From Halobacteriovoraceae bacterium (GTDB lineage: Bacteria > Bdellovibrionota > Bacteriovoracia > Bacteriovoracales > Bacteriovoracaceae), in assembly GCA_002713145.1 (NCBI GenBank), contig PAVS01000019.1, forward strand, positions 1 through 64,000: a DNA stretch of 64,000 nt. The letters run 5' to 3'. Position numbers and translations under genes: made by a program. The notes beneath the pieces were generated by a model that ran no database searches, was not told the origin of the DNA, and saw nothing but the letters and a program-made list of their open reading frames with translations. Shown here in pieces: positions 60,467 through 64,000 of the stretch (the first letter of the stretch is position 1; each line of letters begins with the position of its first letter).

Positions 60467-61246
60467 ATGAAATGGTATTTACTAGTCGTATTGATGAGCA
60501 GTCAGCTCTGGGCGCAAGAAGATATTCAAGAAACGATAGATAAAAAAGAAAATCTGCAGCAAGAACTCGAAGCTGTCGGGGAAGAGTTTGAAAGTGAACC
60601 TGCAGTTGAAGAAATAAAAGAAGAGATTAAAGAGACGGCCAAAGAAGAAAACGAATTATTAGAAGAGAAAACAAAAATAGACCCTGTTCTTGATCCAAAG
60701 AAATGGGGAGTCTATGGAACTTTTTCTTATGTTGATACTTGGGTGCCTGGGAAGTTTGGTTTAACGGCCACTTATGGAGATGAAGAGAGGACTTATGAGC
60801 TAGCTTGGCAGCAAGCCAGTTTTTCAGTGAATATCCTTATTGATGATTTGGGAGGAGTGAGTGATCGTCGTATTCACTTAACCACGAGATCGTTTGTCTC
60901 AGGTCGCTCATTTAATTTTCAATATGGAGCTTTTTATAACACGGTTACGGCCGAGCTTGGAAATTCTTATACGGAAACCGTAGGGGCAAGTTTTGATGTG
61001 ATTCGAGTAGATACCGCTGGAGTGATGTGGGGCTTGGGGAATCGCTGGAAGTGGGAGAATGGTTTTGCTGTGGGCTTTGATTGGTTTAAAGTCTTCTGGC
61101 CTCTGGCCATTGTGAATAAGGAAGCTGACTTTCTGGATGAGACGGATGATAGCGATGATAAAGATGAAGTGGAAACGCTGATTGATGGGGTGGCCAGTCT
61201 TCCTACATTTTCTCTGCTGCATTTTGAACTTGGCTATCGTTTCTAA
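60467..61246 (+). CDS. Outer-membrane protein with N-terminal coiled coil
   Basis: A GTG at 60461 opens the frame, but AGGGGAG at 60455-60461 fits ATG 60467, giving 259 aa with signal peptide (about 1-17). A Glu/Lys coiled coil (about 20-75) is followed by alternating beta strands up to FELGYRF at the end, with an acidic loop (DETDDSDDKDEVET). Layout is like the porin at 28096 but smaller. It could be a stalked barrel that reaches the cell wall. No family recognised. Confidence 0.65.
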   Translation: MKWYLLVVLMSSQLWAQEDIQETIDKKENLQQELEAVGEEFESEPAVEEIKEEIKETAKEENELLEEKTKIDPVLDPKKWGVYGTFSYVDTWVPGKFGLTATYGDEERTYELAWQQASFSVNILIDDLGGVSDRRIHLTTRSFVSGRSFNFQYGAFYNTVTAELGNSYTETVGASFDVIRVDTAGVMWGLGNRWKWENGFAVGFDWFKVFWPLAIVNKEADFLDETDDSDDKDEVETLIDGVASLPTFSLLHFELGYRF

Positions 61247-61343
61247 CAACAAAGTTCATTTATCATTTCTTTTTTGACGGGTTGCATTTTGTTGCTTAAA
61301 CTTTATAAGTAAAGGATTTTAAACAAACTTATAGAGGGACCTT

Positions 61344-61952
61344 ATGAGAAAATCAATCTTCATGTTACTTACTTTATTATTATCATCTAGTGTGATGGCC
61401 AGCTCAATTGGACTTTCATCTCACCCATTTGTTATGGAAAAACATATTGTCACGACTCAATTCGATTCTTATTTAAGCAATGGATCGGGGATGGGAATCG
61501 CGGCTAGATACCTAAATCGTATGAACGAAAAAATAAATATGGAAGCTGGTTTTGGTGTGAACGATGGTGATCGCGCTTCACGTTTTTTTGCGGGAGCAGA
61601 TATGATGATCATTCCAGATTATGGACGTCAGCCAAGATTTTCAATCAAAGGACTGCTTCAAACAGAAAGTGTTGAAGGTGAGAGAATCAATTCTTTTGGT
61701 GCCGCTCCAACGGTTTCAAAAGGTTTTTCTTTTTGGGGGAATGAAGCATTTCCATTTTTGGCACTTCCTATCAATGTGGGACTTAACACTGACGAAGGAA
61801 CTTATGAAACTTCTACAGCTCTTGCGACAGGAATCACTGGTAGACTTCCTTTTGGAAACTTCAGAGACCTTGTAGGTAACTTAGAAGCAAACTTTTCACT
61901 TAGAAATAGTTATACTTCCATCGTTGCAGGTGTTTCACTTCCAATTCAATAA
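61344..61952 (+). CDS. Outer-membrane beta-barrel-like protein, 202 aa
   Basis: Signal peptide 1-19 (VMA/SS). The rest alternates strands and Gly/Asn turns: GMGIAARYLNRM, GFGVNDGDRASRFFAGADMM, FPFLALPINVGL, ALATGITGRLPFGNF and a final SIVAGVSLPIQ. Fits an 8-10 strand barrel. AGAGGGA precedes the ATG. It precedes the HAD phosphatase gene by only 3 bases. Confidence 0.65.
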   Translation: MRKSIFMLLTLLLSSSVMASSIGLSSHPFVMEKHIVTTQFDSYLSNGSGMGIAARYLNRMNEKINMEAGFGVNDGDRASRFFAGADMMIIPDYGRQPRFSIKGLLQTESVEGERINSFGAAPTVSKGFSFWGNEAFPFLALPINVGLNTDEGTYETSTALATGITGRLPFGNFRDLVGNLEANFSLRNSYTSIVAGVSLPIQ

Positions 61953-61955
61953 TTC

Positions 61956-62666
61956 ATGAAAATATTTAGTGACTTTGACGGTACCTTAACTACAAACGGA
62001 GAGTTAGGTACCGTTTTTTTTGATATCTTAAATGAGACCAAGCGTTTAAATTCTGAACTTATCATTGTCTCTGGCCGCTCCCTTTCCTGGGGACATTTTT
62101 TTCTCACTCATTTTCCGATCCAGTATTGCCTCATGGAAGGTGGAGGAGTGCTGACCTACAAGAATGATAAAGGTGAGATTTGTGAAGAAAACCTGGTTGA
62201 TTTGGATACCATTGCTCGCTTAGATAAGATCACAAAAATACTCAATGAAGAGATTCCTGGTGTGGTGATGAGTGCAGATTCTTTCGGACGCAGAACCGAC
62301 CGCGCCATTGAATACTTCTCTCTCGATAAGAAACTTCAACATAAAATCACTGATTTTCTGGATGAGCATAAAGTGAATTATTCTCTCTCCAATGTACACC
62401 TAAACTTTTGGCTAGGTGAAATATCTAAAGCAAAAGGTGTCTCTTATCTTTTGAAAAACTATTTCCCGGATGTGAATATGGATGATTGTCTCTTCTTTGG
62501 GGATGCTCTTAATGATGAGTCTATGTTCAAACTCTTCAAGACTTCTATCGGTGTCAGTAATATCAAAGAGGTTCTGGCAAAGATGATTCACAAGCCAAGC
62601 ATTGTTTTGGAAGGAAAAGAAAACGCTGAGGCTGCAGGTGTTTATAATTATCTCAAGCACCTTTAA
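61956..62666 (+). CDS. HAD-family (type IIB) phosphatase
   Basis: 236 residues. DFDGTLT (6-12) holds the nucleophile Asp6 and acid/base Asp8; SGRS (about 38-41) is motif II; KGVSYL the motif III Lys; GDALNDESM (about 186) is motif IV. The cap region suits the Cof/MPGP branch, which acts on sugar phosphates or phosphoglycolate-like compounds. Substrate unknown. It overlaps the convergent RluA gene by 14 bases. Confidence 0.83.
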   Translation: MKIFSDFDGTLTTNGELGTVFFDILNETKRLNSELIIVSGRSLSWGHFFLTHFPIQYCLMEGGGVLTYKNDKGEICEENLVDLDTIARLDKITKILNEEIPGVVMSADSFGRRTDRAIEYFSLDKKLQHKITDFLDEHKVNYSLSNVHLNFWLGEISKAKGVSYLLKNYFPDVNMDDCLFFGDALNDESMFKLFKTSIGVSNIKEVLAKMIHKPSIVLEGKENAEAAGVYNYLKHL

Positions 62667-63738
62667 GGGTGCTTAAAAACTTTAAAGCAACTTTCTCTAT
62701 CTTTTTGTCTAATTCTTCAAAATCGAGCTGAGTAAAGTTTTTCTCGATCCACTCTTTTAAATCTCGAGGCAATTCTGCTCTATGAAATTGAACGCTTTTC
62801 TCAAAAGGGCATTCATAATGAATAGCTATAGCGTGAAGAGCATGGCGAGAGAGCTGCATAAGATCATGATCTTCTTTGGTAGCCACTCCATCTTTAAAGC
62901 GCATAAACACTTTGGGGTCTCCATTATAGAGCTTATCTCCAATGAGGGGGAATCCATGAAAAGCTGCATGAGCACGAATTTGATGTTGTCTTCCTGTCAC
63001 TGGAAAAGCCAGAGCTATGATAGTGTTGTCATTTTCATGAAGAAGTTCGAAATGAGTTCTCGCGGTTTTCCCTTCAAAAGATTCCGGGGGAAAGCAATGA
63101 ACAAAAAGTCTTGGGATAAAATCATCGATCTGGCCTAAGCGCTCAACAGCATTGAGGGGGAAGGTAAGATTTTTATTCTTATGAGCGATAAGAAAATAGC
63201 ACTTACTTATTTTATCTTGCTCAAATAAAGCCCCCATTTTTTCCGCGGCCCTTGGGTTTTTCCCCAAGAGTTGAATTCCACTGGTTTCGCGATCAAGCCG
63301 GTGGATAGAATGAATCGTCTGTTGGTATTTATGCTCATAATAAACAGTGACGCAGTTAAAGAGATGCTTACCCGTGGGATGAGTTGTCATATAAGGAGGC
63401 TTGGCCACAATAAAATAATGATCATTTTCAAAAATTGTTTTCGGGTCGAGTTCTAATTCTAGCTTTTCCCCTCGCCAGTACTCGTCTTCTAGCTCCCCTC
63501 TGGGAGTGAAAATTTTTACTTTTTCTCGGTGATAGACTTTAACGCTGGCCTTATGGGGATAAGGGCGATCAAAAATTTGAACTTGTCCGACTTTGATTTT
63601 TTGTTTGATCTGTTGTCTGGAAAAACTACTGAGATAGATGGCGCAGAATTGGTCCAAGCGCATCCCATCTTGTTCTTCATCCACTAAATAAATAGCTTCG
63701 TATAAATCCGGAGAAAAGCTCTTTGATATCTCACTCAT
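62653..63738 (-). CDS. RluA-family rRNA/tRNA pseudouridine synthase
   Basis: 361 residues. An N-terminal S4 RNA-binding domain (about 18-80; MRLDQFCAIYLSSFSRQQIKQKI) and a catalytic domain with the HRLDRETSG motif, where the Asp is the active-site residue (about 145-153). The family converts uridine to pseudouridine in 23S rRNA or tRNA; the target is not evident. Its start overlaps the stop of the small gene to the right by one base. Confidence 0.9.
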   Translation of the reverse strand: MSEISKSFSPDLYEAIYLVDEEQDGMRLDQFCAIYLSSFSRQQIKQKIKVGQVQIFDRPYPHKASVKVYHREKVKIFTPRGELEDEYWRGEKLELELDPKTIFENDHYFIVAKPPYMTTHPTGKHLFNCVTVYYEHKYQQTIHSIHRLDRETSGIQLLGKNPRAAEKMGALFEQDKISKCYFLIAHKNKNLTFPLNAVERLGQIDDFIPRLFVHCFPPESFEGKTARTHFELLHENDNTIIALAFPVTGRQHQIRAHAAFHGFPLIGDKLYNGDPKVFMRFKDGVATKEDHDLMQLSRHALHAIAIHYECPFEKSVQFHRAELPRDLKEWIEKNFTQLDFEELDKKIEKVALKFLSTLKGA

Positions 63739-63998
63739 TATTTGTGAGTATCATATCTCTTTTTAATAAGAAACTTTAAACAAATCAAAGCTCCATCTTT
63801 AGAGTAATTATATTTTTTAGCAAGAGCATCAAAAATATTTTCGATCTGAGCTCTCGCTTCATCGGAGAGGCCTGAAGCTGCAGTCACACCTTCTTTTTTA
63901 TCCTCAAGTTCACGAACATAATAAACGAGGTTAGATCCAATATTATCGATAATCTTTTTTTGTTCGTTTCGAAAGGATTCCTTTAATTGTTTCGTCAC
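63738..63998 (-). CDS. Small soluble protein, possibly cut by the window edge
   Basis: At least 86 residues, helical, charged; no signal peptide. The visible start is GTG 63998 and the frame may continue beyond the window. The stop overlaps the RluA-type gene start by one base, so the two are coupled. No family recognised. Confidence 0.5.
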   Translation of the reverse strand: MTKQLKESFRNEQKKIIDNIGSNLVYYVRELEDKKEGVTAASGLSDEARAQIENIFDALAKKYNYSKDGALICLKFLIKKRYDTHK

Positions 63999-64000
63999 TC

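Noticed and set aside
1-64000. CRISPR arrays, prophage or retroelement remains
   Set aside because: No repeat-spacer arrays, no cas genes and no integrase or structural phage genes were found. Only the Y1 elements and the iterated repeats look mobile.

Overview
This AT-rich window comes from a Gram-negative bacterium. It encodes outer-membrane beta-barrels, an OmpA-type lipoprotein, many lipobox and signal-peptide proteins, and YghU, RadD, FadI-type and ClsB/YbhP homologues. The density of small secreted proteins and exported zinc proteases, together with the gene mix, suggests a predatory Bdellovibrio/Bacteriovorax-like lineage. That placement is inference; the window holds no rRNA or marker gene that settles it. 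Most genes are chromosomal housekeeping or envelope genes in short operons.

Layout. 1-3260: an operon of three small secreted proteins (one built of 34-residue Cys repeats), a Gly/Ala-rich secreted protein and a larger exported protein. 3371-6237: three elements with identical 12-bp inverted ends. One (5465-6237) carries an IS200/RAYT-type Y1 transposase; the other two (181 and 213 bp) carry no gene. The elements alternate with two unrelated secreted zinc-protease genes whose TAG stops lie in the element ends. 6288-10000: tRNA with CAU anticodon, dapF, a TlyA-type rRNA methylase, an outer-membrane protein and apt. 10266-16000: a LysR regulator divergent from a YceI-pirin pair, then a thiolase-YbhP-ClsB operon. 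16000-23400: small envelope proteins including a tandem Arg/Cys-rich pair, a PDZ-thioredoxin protein and a zinc-protease lipoprotein. 23500-34100: M1 aminopeptidase lipoprotein, AI-2E-type transporter, a porin/FMN-binding/heme-membrane trio, RadD, a metzincin and a MATE exporter. 34200-41700: MscS channel, a lethal-factor-like protease with a secreted PLD-like protein, an exported catalase-peroxidase and a hybrid sensor kinase. 41700-51400: beta-barrel paralogues, OmpA lipoprotein, DNA glycosylase, YghU, an RRM protein and a fasciclin protein.

52200-59560 is the accessory part. It holds a duplicated structured locus, one copy of which encodes an untracked 25-residue hydrophobic peptide resembling type I toxin-antitoxin peptides; a P-loop kinase lies between the copies. 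It also holds Gdx, then DUF6602, FRG and HsdR-N-like genes in a row (a defence-like cluster), and 11-bp iterated repeats beside tRNA-His. 59696-64000 returns to envelope proteins, a HAD phosphatase and an RluA-type pseudouridine synthase.

The most notable points are: (i) the RAYT family and its gene-less relatives around two protease genes; (ii) the 25-residue peptide locus and its broken duplicate; (iii) two genes (FMN-binding protein, MscS) whose best-supported starts are the rare codons ATT and ATC; and (iv) seven or more exported zinc proteases of different families.
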